DNA from: an uncultured Eubacteriales bacterium
GTDB taxonomy: Bacteria; Bacillota; Clostridia; Oscillospirales; UBA644
DNA length: 33,908 nt
Assembly: GCA_959604355.1 (NCBI GenBank)
Contig: CAUHAO010000019.1
Span: 1-33,908 of the forward strand
Direction of reading: 5' to 3'
A program made the position numbers and the translations under genes. The notes beneath the pieces are model-generated. The model did not search any database. It was not told the origin of the DNA and saw only the letters and a program-made list of their open reading frames with translations. Below are positions 17,499-27,176 of the stretch, one piece after another (within the stretch, counting starts at the first letter, position 1; every line of letters begins with the position of its first letter).

Positions 17499-18524
17499 TT
17501 ATTTAAGACCGGGCGCGAGTCCGGTTGAGCTTCTGATGTAAAGCTCGGTCCGGATATCTATATCCTTGACGATATTCTTCTTTATATGGTTATACAGAAG
17601 CTCAAACGCCATCATTCCGTATTCCCGCTTGTCAAAGCCGATTGAGGTCACGGTAGGATTGAAGTTTCTCGATATATATATATCGTCCATACCGATAACC
17701 GACAGCTCATCGGGAACTGATTTGTTGAAATACGCCGCCGCCTGTATAACGCCGTACGCCATCAGGTCGTTAAGGCAAATGACCGCGGTCACTTCGGGGT
17801 GATCGGTCAGAAGTCTTTTGGTGAGCGAGTAGCTCGAATCCATATCCGGATTCCTTATGCCGGTTTCGCTCACAAAAATTTTCGGACTGTCCGGAAGGTA
17901 TTTGTCCATCGCCGAGAAGAACATACGGTCGCGTATATCAAAGTTGCTGTTTCTGCCGAAGGTGCTTACCATCGCGATATGCGTGTGCCCCATGCTTTTA
18001 AGGTAAGAAACCGCTTTGTCGATTCCTGTCATATGGTCTACGAAAATGTGGGATATTTCCTTGCTGTCCTTAAGTATTATTCCGTTTATCAGAACCCTGA
18101 TACCCGCTTCGACCATATTGAAGATGATTTCATGGTATTTTTCGTCCGACAAAGGCGGCATACCCACTACGAAAACCCCGTCTATCCTCTGGGCGATAAG
18201 GCGGCGTATATAATTCTCGATTTCACGCTGGGCGGTGCATATGCTGACAAGATAATTATTGTCGATTGCCGCGTTTTCAAAGCCGGTTATTATCTCGGCA
18301 AAATACGGGTTGGACAGATCGTTCGCCAGAACGGCGAGCTGACGCGTCTCGTTCTTTGTCATCGAACGCGCCACCATATCCGCCGTATAGTTCAGCTCCT
18401 TTACCGCATCCCATACCTTTTTGGTGATTTCCGGAGAAACGCCCCTGCTTTTATTAAGAACATAGGAGACCGACGCCTCCGAAACTCCGGCCCGTCTTGC
18501 CACATCTTTCCTTGTAACCCGCAC
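17499..18524 (-). CDS. LacI-family transcriptional regulator
   Basis: A 341-residue regulator. Residues 1-55 form the helix-turn-helix and hinge: TRKDVARRAGVSEASVSYVLNK, then NYTADMVARSM. Residues 60-341 form the periplasmic-binding-protein-like sugar-sensing domain (for example VLANDLSNPYFAEI and VSTFGRNSNF). The family usually represses sugar operons and releases DNA on binding a sugar or sugar phosphate. The start is GTG, with GGAG five bases upstream. It is the last gene of the nine-gene importer operon. Two matching operators sit at the two solute-binding-protein promoters, so it likely represses both units, including its own. That link is inference from position and motif. Confidence 0.95.
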   Translation of the reverse strand: MRVTRKDVARRAGVSEASVSYVLNKSRGVSPEITKKVWDAVKELNYTADMVARSMTKNETRQLAVLANDLSNPYFAEIITGFENAAIDNNYLVSICTAQREIENYIRRLIAQRIDGVFVVGMPPLSDEKYHEIIFNMVEAGIRVLINGIILKDSKEISHIFVDHMTGIDKAVSYLKSMGHTHIAMVSTFGRNSNFDIRDRMFFSAMDKYLPDSPKIFVSETGIRNPDMDSSYSLTKRLLTDHPEVTAVICLNDLMAYGVIQAAAYFNKSVPDELSVIGMDDIYISRNFNPTVTSIGFDKREYGMMAFELLYNHIKKNIVKDIDIRTELYIRSSTGLAPGLK

Positions 18525-18546
18525 AGCTACTCCGCCTTTTCAAAAA

Positions 18547-19479
18547 TTATCCTACTATACCCGCCCGGTCAATAGACTCAACAAAGAATTTCTGCAATAC
18601 TATATAAACCAACGCGATCGGTATCACCGCAAGAACCGCTCCGATATTTACGTAATTCGCCACCTCTATCGGCTTTCCGGCGCTTTGCATCAGAGCGTTG
18701 ACATTGCGCGACATTATATCTATATCATCTAAAAATCTCGGCGTGAAAACCGTGTCCGTCCACTGCCATGCCAGTGAAAGCAGGAATACCGTCACCATTG
18801 TCGAGGTCGCGGCGGGAAGCATTATTTTCGTGAACGTCCTAACCGTGCCGCAGCCGTCAAGATACGAGGCTTCCTCCAGCTCCTTGGGCATATTCCTGAA
18901 AAACTGCCTGAACATAAAAATGTAAAGCCCGTTTTTTATTCCGAGTCCCGTAAGTGACATAATCACGAGCGGCCACGGCGTTCCTATGAGATTGAAGACT
19001 CCGAGGAAGGTTTTGAATTTGAGATACAGCGGCAGCAGAATCGTCTGGGAAGGCACTATCAGCGAGAAAATGACAAGGAAAAAGCATATTCCCCGCAGCT
19101 TGAAGCGGAATCTCGCGAAGCCGTAGCCGGTAACAGCGCACACCAGAGTCTGCAGCGGGCTGAGTATCAGGCAGATTACAACCGTATTCCTCAGCGTGGT
19201 CCAGTAATTCATCTCGTTTATTACATGTTTTATATTGTCTAACGTAAAATTTTTCGGCAGGAACCTTACAGTCGGATCGATAAAATCAGAGTAGGTCTTG
19301 AAGGCGTTGATTATCTTTATAAAAAACGGATAAAGAATAATGTAGCACAGACCGAGAAGAATTATCGCTCTGACAATCACCCACAGAACCGAGGTCAGTG
19401 TCTGGGGCTTCAGATACTTTGATTTAAAACGTTCCAGCCGCACGCCGCTCCGCGGCGATGTTCTAACAGATGCATCCAT
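18547..19479 (-). CDS. Carbohydrate ABC transporter permease (MalG type)
   Basis: A 310-residue inner-membrane permease with about six hydrophobic helices. The EAA loop that contacts the ATPase is at EEASYLDGCGTVRTFTKIMLP. The first helix (IILLGLCYIILYPFFIKIINAF) and the SQTILLPLYLKF segment fit the MalG/LplC class. It starts 16 bases after the MalF-type gene's stop, with a G-rich ribosome site. It pairs with that gene, and probably with the nearby solute-binding lipoprotein. No ATPase gene is in the window. Confidence 0.93.
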   Translation of the reverse strand: MDASVRTSPRSGVRLERFKSKYLKPQTLTSVLWVIVRAIILLGLCYIILYPFFIKIINAFKTYSDFIDPTVRFLPKNFTLDNIKHVINEMNYWTTLRNTVVICLILSPLQTLVCAVTGYGFARFRFKLRGICFFLVIFSLIVPSQTILLPLYLKFKTFLGVFNLIGTPWPLVIMSLTGLGIKNGLYIFMFRQFFRNMPKELEEASYLDGCGTVRTFTKIMLPAATSTMVTVFLLSLAWQWTDTVFTPRFLDDIDIMSRNVNALMQSAGKPIEVANYVNIGAVLAVIPIALVYIVLQKFFVESIDRAGIVG

Positions 19480-19495
19480 TTTTCAACCCCCCCTT

Positions 19496-20446
19496 CTAAT
19501 CCAGATACTGAACACGCTTCGAGAGTATCCCGCAGATTATTCCGAGACAAAGCAGGATAATCACGAAAAACATCCAAGACATCGCGCAGGCATATCCTAT
19601 TCCCCTGCTGTGAGTAAAGGAATTGTCCAGAATATACTGCAGTATCTCATATTTCGGATTTGTAAAGGAGTCTATGATAGTATACACTATATTTACGAGT
19701 ATCATCGGCGTGAGAATCGGGAAAGTGATTTTCCAGAACTCCTCCCACTTGGTCGCGCCCTCCACCTTTGAGGCCTCAAAAAGCGAACTGGGTATCGACT
19801 GGAGCGCCGATATGAAAATCAGTATCTGCACACCCGACGAGTTTACTACACTGTAAGTATTGTCCACCGCGTATATTATCACTCCGGTAAGGGTGCTGTT
19901 CAGGTTCGCCGACTCAAGCAGGGACCTCAGGTCAAAGAAGGAGGAGAAGTTCCCCGAAAACGCCGTTGAGATAGATTCGCCGGTATTGCTCGACGAGCTG
20001 AAAAACGATGTCGCCATATTGTTGACGTCTGCTCCGGCTATAATTCCAGTTGCCACAAGCACGGGAAGGAAGAAAATAGTCCTCGCGGCGCCTCTGCCGA
20101 TAAACTTCTGGTTGAGAACGTTGGCGATGAAAAAGCTGAAAAACAGTATTACCACCAGATCAACCAGCGTGCCGCGTATGGCGCTGTAAAGCATGGGTAA
20201 AAAATCAGTGTCGTTTGTTACGGCCTCAACATAATTTTCAAACCCTATATACTCCTGCTCGACATAATTGAATTTTATCGCGGCAAACTCCAACGAGTAT
20301 TTGAAAGATTCCGCCAGAGCAGGAAGAAAAATGAAAAGCATTCCGAAAAGAAACGGAGCGATAAACAGATAACCGGCTCGGTTTTTTCTGTCCATCAGGT
20401 TTCCGACGTGTTTTTTTCGGAGATCGGATTTACGAAAATTCATCAT
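19496..20446 (-). CDS. Sugar ABC transporter permease (MalF type)
   Basis: A 316-residue permease with about six membrane helices and the EAA loop at EASKVEGATKWEEFWKITFP. An unusual Ser/Asn-rich insertion of roughly 60 residues (about 150-210, containing SFFSSSSNTGES) lies between the third and fourth helices, probably outside the membrane. Most permeases of this type have a short loop there. The preferred ATG follows AAAGGA by seven bases, and the gene lies 21 bases after the DUF5696-type gene. It likely forms a heterodimer with the next permease. Confidence 0.92.
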   Translation of the reverse strand: MMNFRKSDLRKKHVGNLMDRKNRAGYLFIAPFLFGMLFIFLPALAESFKYSLEFAAIKFNYVEQEYIGFENYVEAVTNDTDFLPMLYSAIRGTLVDLVVILFFSFFIANVLNQKFIGRGAARTIFFLPVLVATGIIAGADVNNMATSFFSSSSNTGESISTAFSGNFSSFFDLRSLLESANLNSTLTGVIIYAVDNTYSVVNSSGVQILIFISALQSIPSSLFEASKVEGATKWEEFWKITFPILTPMILVNIVYTIIDSFTNPKYEILQYILDNSFTHSRGIGYACAMSWMFFVIILLCLGIICGILSKRVQYLD

Positions 20447-20467
20447 ATCCCATTCCTTTTGATTGGT

Positions 20468-23158
20468 TTATTTCAGCAAGCAGTAATCCATTCCGTCAAT
20501 TGTCGTTTCGCCGACAGTCACAGGCTGATCGTTATAATTTATCAATACACTGCTTCCGTTTTCATAGCGTACCTGAACCACATTCTCGGAAAGTATGCTG
20601 TGCTGCACTATCGCGCTGTCACTGACCTCGTAAAAGAAATCGCTCAGCTGCTCATAAGCCGATACAATTTCTTCCTTCCACTCATCGACCGAAACCGAAT
20701 AGTAGTTTGAGCAGCTTGTGTCAGCCAGCAGAAGAGGATCCTCGGTCATCAGGATATAATGAAGACCCGCGCCGTTTTCGATGCTTTTAAGAAACGAATT
20801 CTGATAGCTGCCCTGCTGGTTCAGCGCGACACCGCTGTAATCCACACACCCGTGCAGAACCATACCCACAAAAGGAACCGTATAGCTTTCAATACTTATA
20901 CCCGAAGATTCCAGCGGCACATCCGTGACCGCTCCGGCATATTTCAGCGTATAAATATTTCCGCCGTCTATCAATAAATTATACCATGAGTCCCGTAGAT
21001 TTTCAAGTGAAGAAATGACAATATTTTTAGTGTCCTCCCTTGTGAGCCCGTGCCTTTCATCGTAATTTCCGGAAAGGTATGAGCCCATTGACGAAACCCG
21101 TATCTCATTTATTCCGACGTCCTCCGCGGCGTCCTTGAATTTCCCGATTATGTAATCGAAGCTGAGCGGATTTATCAGATGCGCGCTGCTTTCGGGATCG
21201 CGCTCGCCGTTGGCCGGCGAGTAGCCGCTCAGAACCGCCGTATTGTTGCTTATGAACCTGGCGATCTGGGAGCTGGTGTCAAGTCCGTTGCCGTTGCGGT
21301 AAACCTTTGTGAAATCAACGTCAAGATAGAGCTTGTTTCCGCCGTCCTCAAGATAATCCGCGAGCGTTTTGTAGCCTTCGGCTCCGCCCATGGATTTCTC
21401 TATTTTGAGCTTCTGCGGTATCCTGAACTGCATTCCGCCGTTTATGCTTCCTTGAAGCGTGATATCGAAGTCATCTATACCGTCCTTCTCAAGCTCCTCG
21501 GCAAACCGCTGTATATTCTCAAAGGTTGATGCCGCGACCTCTACATTCATCGGAATAAAGCCTATCATCTGGCGCTTTGTCACGGCTCCGATAAAGCTCA
21601 GATCCAGTCTCGGGCTGCTTTTTGAATCCTTTTCGGTCAGCGAGCCGGTGCTGCAGAGATACGCGCGGTAGTATGCCGCCATACCCGAATATCCCGATTT
21701 TTCGCCGTAAAGGAAATGGTAGCGCACCACATACGGCGCGTCAGGCTTCTTTTTGGAATAAACCCTGTTGGCAACAACGTTTTCCTGCTGGTCGAGTATA
21801 TCGTTCTGCGCTATATCCATAGCGTAATAGGTGAAATAGGGCGATATGGCATTGTATTTTGAAAGCGAGTTTTCGGTTTTGACTCTCACGCCGCCCATCG
21901 CGTCGCCGCTCTCGACGATTCCAAAAACCCCTGCGGAGCCCCGCTGTATGCCGAAAACCGGAAAGACGGAATACGGTGCAAGCGAGGATGAGTTTGACAG
22001 GTCAAGCCCGAAATCGCTTCCGTAAAACGGGAGATCGGTCTGGGTGAGGGTCGAGGTGTTCTCGTTTCTCGAGTCATTCTCGATAATCGCGCCGCTGCCG
22101 TCCGACACAAGCAGATAGCCTTCCTCGTCCGCCGTCGATGCGAAAAAGTTGCTTAACAAATATATCTTTGTCAGATAGTAGCCGCTGTTTTCCACATGCA
22201 CGATATTCGGCGTATCAATCTGAGCCACGAGATCCCTGCCGTGGATACGGTAAATAACCGGTATCTCAAAATACGCCTGTACCGCTCCCGCGGAATTTTC
22301 AATGCCTACGAGCTTTTCCTGCTCCGCCACAAAGTCCGCGTCCATTTTCAGCGCCGAGGACACCTCCTCCATCAGCGTGCGCTGAACAGTCGTAAGATAA
22401 TCGGCCTCGCATACATATATTGTTCCGAGTTCTTCAAGTCCCGGATATTTTTTTATGTTTTCCGATTTGCCCGCGTCGTCAAGCTCGTCGTAAACCACCG
22501 CCTGATAAAGACGCTGGAACCTCGCGAAATCAAATCTGTCTAGCCTGCCTTCGCTTATCACCTCGTCGGCGCGCTGCTCAAGCTCGTCGTACCCTTCCTT
22601 TGACATTACATAGCATATATTCTGATTCGCCGTGTCTGTACCGAAGCAGTACGTAACCTTCAGTGTATCCCCGTCGCACTCCGTGCGCACCTGATTCATT
22701 CCGTCGTCGTTTATGCTGTCCGGATAGCTGCTCATGGTGTTCTGGGCGCTCGCGCCGTCATAATATTCGATGGAGACTTGGGAAAAAGCGTCCGCCTTGC
22801 CCTCGTCGCTCAGCTCGTCGGGATTCTCGTAAATCGCGCGGTTCGAGAAGAATATTTTACCCGTTTCCTTATCAAGAACCGCTATATCGTAATATTTCCC
22901 CATATAAAGAGAAATATATTCGTTGCTCAGCATTTCTTCCATTGAGGCAAGCGCCTGCGTTTCGTGCTCGGCCGCCTTGTACGCTCCTGTTTTCGCCTCT
23001 GCCTGGAGATCGTTGACAAACTGACTGTCGCTGAACTCATAATAGCTTTTGACGGAATCGGCCGGCTGAAGCACGTCCGTGCAGCCCGAAAGCATAATCA
23101 CTATACCGGCGCAGCCTGCCGCGGCTGCCCTGCGGATAATTTTACCGGCAATATTCAT
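20468..23158 (-). CDS. Large DUF5696-type lipoprotein of the importer operon
   Basis: An 896-residue lipoprotein with lipobox LSGC (Cys26). It resembles DUF5696-type proteins, which I know as co-occurring with sugar ABC transporters; no biochemical function is known to me. Visible parts are an N-terminal extended region (about 30-330), a beta-rich middle region (about 330-500), and a C-terminal half with alternating strands and helices (FENIQRFAEELEKDGIDDF, KLYLDVDFTKVYRNG, FVGMVLHGCVDYSG) that looks like a TIM barrel. The acids in these strands could be catalytic, but I cannot assign a triad. The gene starts after an AAGGGGG site, 16 bases from the Yip1-like gene, so it is part of the same transcript. 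It could be an outer-face glycoside hydrolase or a capture protein for the importer. Confidence 0.78.
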   Translation of the reverse strand: MNIAGKIIRRAAAAGCAGIVIMLSGCTDVLQPADSVKSYYEFSDSQFVNDLQAEAKTGAYKAAEHETQALASMEEMLSNEYISLYMGKYYDIAVLDKETGKIFFSNRAIYENPDELSDEGKADAFSQVSIEYYDGASAQNTMSSYPDSINDDGMNQVRTECDGDTLKVTYCFGTDTANQNICYVMSKEGYDELEQRADEVISEGRLDRFDFARFQRLYQAVVYDELDDAGKSENIKKYPGLEELGTIYVCEADYLTTVQRTLMEEVSSALKMDADFVAEQEKLVGIENSAGAVQAYFEIPVIYRIHGRDLVAQIDTPNIVHVENSGYYLTKIYLLSNFFASTADEEGYLLVSDGSGAIIENDSRNENTSTLTQTDLPFYGSDFGLDLSNSSSLAPYSVFPVFGIQRGSAGVFGIVESGDAMGGVRVKTENSLSKYNAISPYFTYYAMDIAQNDILDQQENVVANRVYSKKKPDAPYVVRYHFLYGEKSGYSGMAAYYRAYLCSTGSLTEKDSKSSPRLDLSFIGAVTKRQMIGFIPMNVEVAASTFENIQRFAEELEKDGIDDFDITLQGSINGGMQFRIPQKLKIEKSMGGAEGYKTLADYLEDGGNKLYLDVDFTKVYRNGNGLDTSSQIARFISNNTAVLSGYSPANGERDPESSAHLINPLSFDYIIGKFKDAAEDVGINEIRVSSMGSYLSGNYDERHGLTREDTKNIVISSLENLRDSWYNLLIDGGNIYTLKYAGAVTDVPLESSGISIESYTVPFVGMVLHGCVDYSGVALNQQGSYQNSFLKSIENGAGLHYILMTEDPLLLADTSCSNYYSVSVDEWKEEIVSAYEQLSDFFYEVSDSAIVQHSILSENVVQVRYENGSSVLINYNDQPVTVGETTIDGMDYCLLK

Positions 23159-23174
23159 TCGGCTTCCCCCTTTC

Positions 23175-23804
23175 CTATCCCATCCTGAGCTTCAGCTCGG
23201 TCCAGAAAGTAACGACAAAGCCGGACATCTGCTGAATCAGATTGAAGAACAAAAGCGCAATATACGCTATCATACACATTCCGAGAAGTATAAATATTAT
23301 CATAAGCACCGTTTTGCCGAAGGTGTACTGGTGCGTCACCAGTGTCCCGCTGAAAAGCAGAAACGCCATCCACACGTAACCAAGATTGGTCAGCATGGTA
23401 TAGAATGAAGCCTCGGTGAGAACGAGCGCGTAGCTCATGGGAATGAGAATGATATTCACCAGCACAAGCGGGATAAGCGCGTAGGCTGTGGCTTTGACTA
23501 TATCCACAAATTTACCCTCGCCGTCATAAAGGCTCGTAAGGCTCCAGTTTGAAATGCACCAGAGGAAAAACAGCGCGAGTGTTGTCGCTACGCTTTTATA
23601 TACGTTGAAATTCACGCCGCCGTCCTGATTGAAAAGATAAGCCGTGCAGAAGCCCGACAGAACCGAAAGCAAGGTATACGCCGCGAGCCAGAAGACCGCT
23701 GTGCGCAGGCTTCCCCTGTTTTCGTGCTTGATTTCCCAGAAACCCTTGAACGGATGCGTGGTCAAATATAGAGAATACCGTAATTCCTTAAGCATGGTAC
23801 CCAT
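23175..23804 (-). CDS. Yip1-family multi-pass membrane protein
   Basis: A 209-residue membrane protein with five hydrophobic helices (about residues 33-56, 69-94, 106-130, 136-160 and 168-195). The pattern, including HPFKGFWEIKHENRGS before the first helix and a DGEGKF loop, fits the Yip1 family. The bacterial function is unknown. It carries no catalytic motif I recognise. The ATG follows CAGGAGTG by seven bases, and the gene sits 23 bases after the NHL protein. It presumably assembles with the flanking NHL and DUF5696-type proteins or the permeases. Confidence 0.78.
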   Translation of the reverse strand: MGTMLKELRYSLYLTTHPFKGFWEIKHENRGSLRTAVFWLAAYTLLSVLSGFCTAYLFNQDGGVNFNVYKSVATTLALFFLWCISNWSLTSLYDGEGKFVDIVKATAYALIPLVLVNIILIPMSYALVLTEASFYTMLTNLGYVWMAFLLFSGTLVTHQYTFGKTVLMIIFILLGMCMIAYIALLFFNLIQQMSGFVVTFWTELKLRMG

Positions 23805-23827
23805 ATTTATTCACTCCTGACTTCATA

Positions 23828-25318
23828 CTAACTGCCCTTATAGTATCTTACGAAACGCCTGATTATATGGTAAAGCAGTATGACAACAGCTATTACTATG
23901 ACCGTTACCATTATCGCCGGAAAGTATTTCTGCACATTCTGCTTACGGATTATTTCAACCGTATCGGAATAGCGTTCCGTATCCTCGGCATACTTGAAAT
24001 ATTTGAGCGCCGCGTCGTATTCTCCCTGTTCAAGCATTGCGTTTCCGAGACCGACAAAAGCGTATTTGAAATTTGTGTTTTGGCTCGCGAGCTGCGACCA
24101 CAGTCCGTACGCCTCCTCGTAATCTCCGTTATACTGGCTGGCGACAGCCTCAAGGACAAGCTCGCCGTATGATGACGGACTGAAAACAAAAATTTTCCCG
24201 AGTCCGCTGTCCAGCACAAGAATCTGGTCGCCCTTGTAGCGTATATCGGCGGGCGTCTGGAAGCTGCTCTTCTCGTTTCCGAGCTTTCCGAAAACGAAAA
24301 GCAGATTTCCGTTGTCGTCATAGGTGAAAACGTGACCGTTCTGCTGGTCGAGCATGCTGTAAACACCGTTGTCAGAGGTCGAGACCCCGATGATTCTCGA
24401 TGGTTCCTCGTCAAACTCAAGGTCTCCCATGGGAGCGTAAAAGCCGTTGCGCTTCAGAACGTCGGTTCCCATTGTGTTCAGCTTCTTCACCGGAGTGACC
24501 GAGCCGGATTTATCCTTTGACTTTATCGTGTTCTCTATATCCTCGGCGTCAAGGGAGCTTATCGTCGCCCACAGAAAATCCTCGCCGTCCATACATATGT
24601 TGTTGTACTCGGTAGGAACGAACTGTTCCGATTTTGCCTGCTGCGCCTCGGTGTAGAAACGTCTTAATATGATGGTCATAATATCGTACTGCACCTGAGG
24701 GGAGCCTATGTATCCCATGAATTTGCCCTGGCTGTCGAGCTGAATGATGCCGCGGTTGATATTGCGCGCCACCACGTAAATTCTCCCTATGCTGTCAACC
24801 GCGAGCTTGACGGGCAGGAAAACCTCCGAGTCGCTCACGCCGGTCATATTTTCCGGACGCTCTATCACCTGCTTGACGTTGCCGTCGGCGTTGCATTTAA
24901 TAATGCGGTTATTCTGAGTGTCGGCTATCAGAAGATCGCCGTTTTTGTAAACAAACATTCCCTCTGGCTGATTGAGCTGCAGCGTCTCCCCGCCGTTTTT
25001 GAATTCGGAAAGGGCTTTCTCGTAGCTGAAATCGTCGGAAAAAACCAGTATGCGGTTGTTTCCCGTGTCAACCACATACGTTTTCCCCGTCTCCTCTGAA
25101 ACAACAAGCCCGTGCGGATCGCTCGCCCGCACACCCTCGGAATCGGTTATATCGACCGACTTCTTGAAGGTATAGGCGTCGGGTATGCTTACGTCATTTC
25201 CGTTTTCGTCATATGTATAGCTGGTGCTTCCGCCGTTTCCCTCATATGCGGCCGCCGTTACCTGAAAAAGCATCAGCGCGATAATCAGTAACGCAGAAAG
25301 GTATTTCAAATATCTCAC
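23828..25318 (-). CDS. NHL-repeat and TPR-like membrane-anchored protein
   Basis: A 496-residue secreted protein. A signal peptide (about 1-23) precedes NHL beta-propeller repeats from about residue 60 to 390, each with a DPHGLVV or QPEGMFV start and a D-GNNRI or D-QNNRI turn. A helical TPR-like pair follows at about 405-455 (NTNFKYAFVGLGNAMLEQGE). A C-terminal hydrophobic helix and RRFVRYYKGS tail anchor it, with the propeller outside. The start is GTG, five bases after GAGGTG and nine bases from the upstream permease. NHL propellers commonly bind proteins, RNA or polymers; here glycan or partner binding is inference. It is part of the uncharacterised trio between the permease pairs. Confidence 0.82.
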   Translation of the reverse strand: MRYLKYLSALLIIALMLFQVTAAAYEGNGGSTSYTYDENGNDVSIPDAYTFKKSVDITDSEGVRASDPHGLVVSEETGKTYVVDTGNNRILVFSDDFSYEKALSEFKNGGETLQLNQPEGMFVYKNGDLLIADTQNNRIIKCNADGNVKQVIERPENMTGVSDSEVFLPVKLAVDSIGRIYVVARNINRGIIQLDSQGKFMGYIGSPQVQYDIMTIILRRFYTEAQQAKSEQFVPTEYNNICMDGEDFLWATISSLDAEDIENTIKSKDKSGSVTPVKKLNTMGTDVLKRNGFYAPMGDLEFDEEPSRIIGVSTSDNGVYSMLDQQNGHVFTYDDNGNLLFVFGKLGNEKSSFQTPADIRYKGDQILVLDSGLGKIFVFSPSSYGELVLEAVASQYNGDYEEAYGLWSQLASQNTNFKYAFVGLGNAMLEQGEYDAALKYFKYAEDTERYSDTVEIIRKQNVQKYFPAIMVTVIVIAVVILLYHIIRRFVRYYKGS

Positions 25319-25327
25319 AAAAACACC

Positions 25328-26197
25328 TCAATCTTTCATGCCTGACGTCGACATTGTTTCCGTAACATTGGACTGCGAAACAATAAAGACCGCAAGCGGA
25401 ACCAGCATCATAAGCACGGTAATGGCTCCTCCGACTCCCGCGCGGGCTATGCCCGCCGCCTGAACCTGGCTCAGCGCGTAGGAAAGGGTCTTGAGCTGTT
25501 CGCTGAATATGTAAGACGAGCTTCCGAGCCCCCAAAGCGACTGAACCGTGAAAATCATAAGCGTTATCCACGCAGGCTTAGCCATCGGCATTACCAGCTT
25601 GAAAAATTTTACAAATTCGCCCGCACCGTCTATATCGGCGCTCTCAAGAACGGAAAGGTTCACCGTCTGATCCATAAACTGCTTCATAATGAAGAGTCCC
25701 AGCGGCGCGCCGACCGCGGGAAAAATAACCGCGGTGTATGTGTCTATCAGGTGCAGCTTGGACATTATTATAAAGCTCGGAATGGCCGTAACGGCCGAGC
25801 TGAACATAAGCGTCGTCTGTATTACCGTAAATATGAATCCCGAGCCGGGAAATTTATAGCGCGAAAGCGGATAAGCGCACATTGACGCCAGCACTATATG
25901 CAGCAGCGTACCCGCCGCGGTTATAAAGACCGTATTGAAAATATACCGGCTGAAGGGGATCCACGAATCCGACATCAGGGAAAACAAATCGCTGAAATTC
26001 TTTAAAGTCGGCTTTATCACGAAAAACCTGGGCGGGAAAAGCCACAGCTCGTTTGCCGGCTTGAGCGATGTGGAAATTGTGTAGACAAAAGGCAGTATCA
26101 TCAGTATTCCTATAAGGGACAGGAATACCACAAGCACTATATCGCCGCCGATTGAGCGGGAAACCTTTTTCTTGAAAATCACACGTAAAATAGACAT
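25328..26197 (-). CDS. Carbohydrate ABC transporter permease (MalG type)
   Basis: A 289-residue permease with six helices and the EAA loop at LESADIDGAGEFVKFFKLVMP. The N-terminal LIGILMILPFVYTISTSLKP is typical of MalG-class permeases. The ATG lies three bases after the MalF-type stop, suggesting translational coupling. It works with that gene and, by position, with the fused solute-binding protein at the start of the operon. Confidence 0.94.
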   Translation of the reverse strand: MSILRVIFKKKVSRSIGGDIVLVVFLSLIGILMILPFVYTISTSLKPANELWLFPPRFFVIKPTLKNFSDLFSLMSDSWIPFSRYIFNTVFITAAGTLLHIVLASMCAYPLSRYKFPGSGFIFTVIQTTLMFSSAVTAIPSFIIMSKLHLIDTYTAVIFPAVGAPLGLFIMKQFMDQTVNLSVLESADIDGAGEFVKFFKLVMPMAKPAWITLMIFTVQSLWGLGSSSYIFSEQLKTLSYALSQVQAAGIARAGVGGAITVLMMLVPLAVFIVSQSNVTETMSTSGMKD

Positions 26198-26200
26198 ATA

Positions 26201-27139
26201 TCAAGTACCTACGCTTTTCAGAAGTTTACGTATAACCGAATTGCAGAAAATCATCATAAGGAACAGTATCGTCGCAAGCGTACAGGCATATCCCATTTCG
26301 TACCGCGTAGTGCCGTAATCCGACAGATGGTTCATTATCGTATGAACCGCGTAGTTCGTGCTCGGGAAACCGCAGAGGTTCGTTATTACGTCGCCGACTC
26401 CGAACGAACCGGTAATGCTGAGCACCGCGGAGAGCAGAAGCTGCGGCTTCATCATGGGCAGGGTCACATACCAGAGCTCCTGCCAGCGGTTTGAGATGCC
26501 GTCGAGCGCAGCGGCCTCGTAATACTGCTTATCAACACCCTGAAAACCGGCTATGAATACCAGAAAAGACGTACCGAGACTCATCCAGAGGATTATCACT
26601 ATAAGTATCGGGAACATATAGTCGGGGTTCTGGAAAAACTGTATCGGCGTCTGGATTATGCCGAGCTTTCTGAGAATACTGTTCACATAACCCTGAGCGT
26701 CTCCGCTGAAGAGATAGTTCCATATAATGTATATTCCGCCCGAAATTGACGGCGCGTAGAAAATGATAGTGAAAAACACACGCATATTATGCGAAAGCTC
26801 GTTTATCAGCCACGCGAAGAAGAAGGAAAGCAGAAAACCGCCGGGTCCGACGATCACCGCGAAAAGCAGCGTGTTTTTCAGAGCTATAATGAATATATCG
26901 TCATTCAGGAAAAGCCTGAAATAATTATCCACACCGATAAACTCCGGCGCGCTCAGCATATTGAAAGAAGTAAAGCTGAGCAGCACCGCCACTATTACCG
27001 GCAGAATCGTAAATAAAGTAAACAGCAGCAGATAAGGGAGCATGAACAAGTAATGAACCCTGTGTTTTCTCATTGCCCTGAGCGTAAGCCTGCAATCGCT
27101 TTTCAGCCGTGCTTTAAAAGCATATCTGCCAGGAAACAT
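26201..27139 (-). CDS. Sugar ABC transporter permease (MalF type)
   Basis: A 312-residue permease with six helices. The first (YLFMLPYLLLFTLFTILPVIVA) is the usual MalF/UgpA pattern, and the EAA loop is YEAAALDGISNRWQELWYVTLP. The gene starts after GGAAGGT, 37 bases from the fused solute-binding protein. It is the second gene of the nine-gene operon. Confidence 0.94.
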   Translation of the reverse strand: MFPGRYAFKARLKSDCRLTLRAMRKHRVHYLFMLPYLLLFTLFTILPVIVAVLLSFTSFNMLSAPEFIGVDNYFRLFLNDDIFIIALKNTLLFAVIVGPGGFLLSFFFAWLINELSHNMRVFFTIIFYAPSISGGIYIIWNYLFSGDAQGYVNSILRKLGIIQTPIQFFQNPDYMFPILIVIILWMSLGTSFLVFIAGFQGVDKQYYEAAALDGISNRWQELWYVTLPMMKPQLLLSAVLSITGSFGVGDVITNLCGFPSTNYAVHTIMNHLSDYGTTRYEMGYACTLATILFLMMIFCNSVIRKLLKSVGT

Positions 27140-27176
27140 TTATACCTTCCACCCTTTCAACATCAAAATCCGAAAA

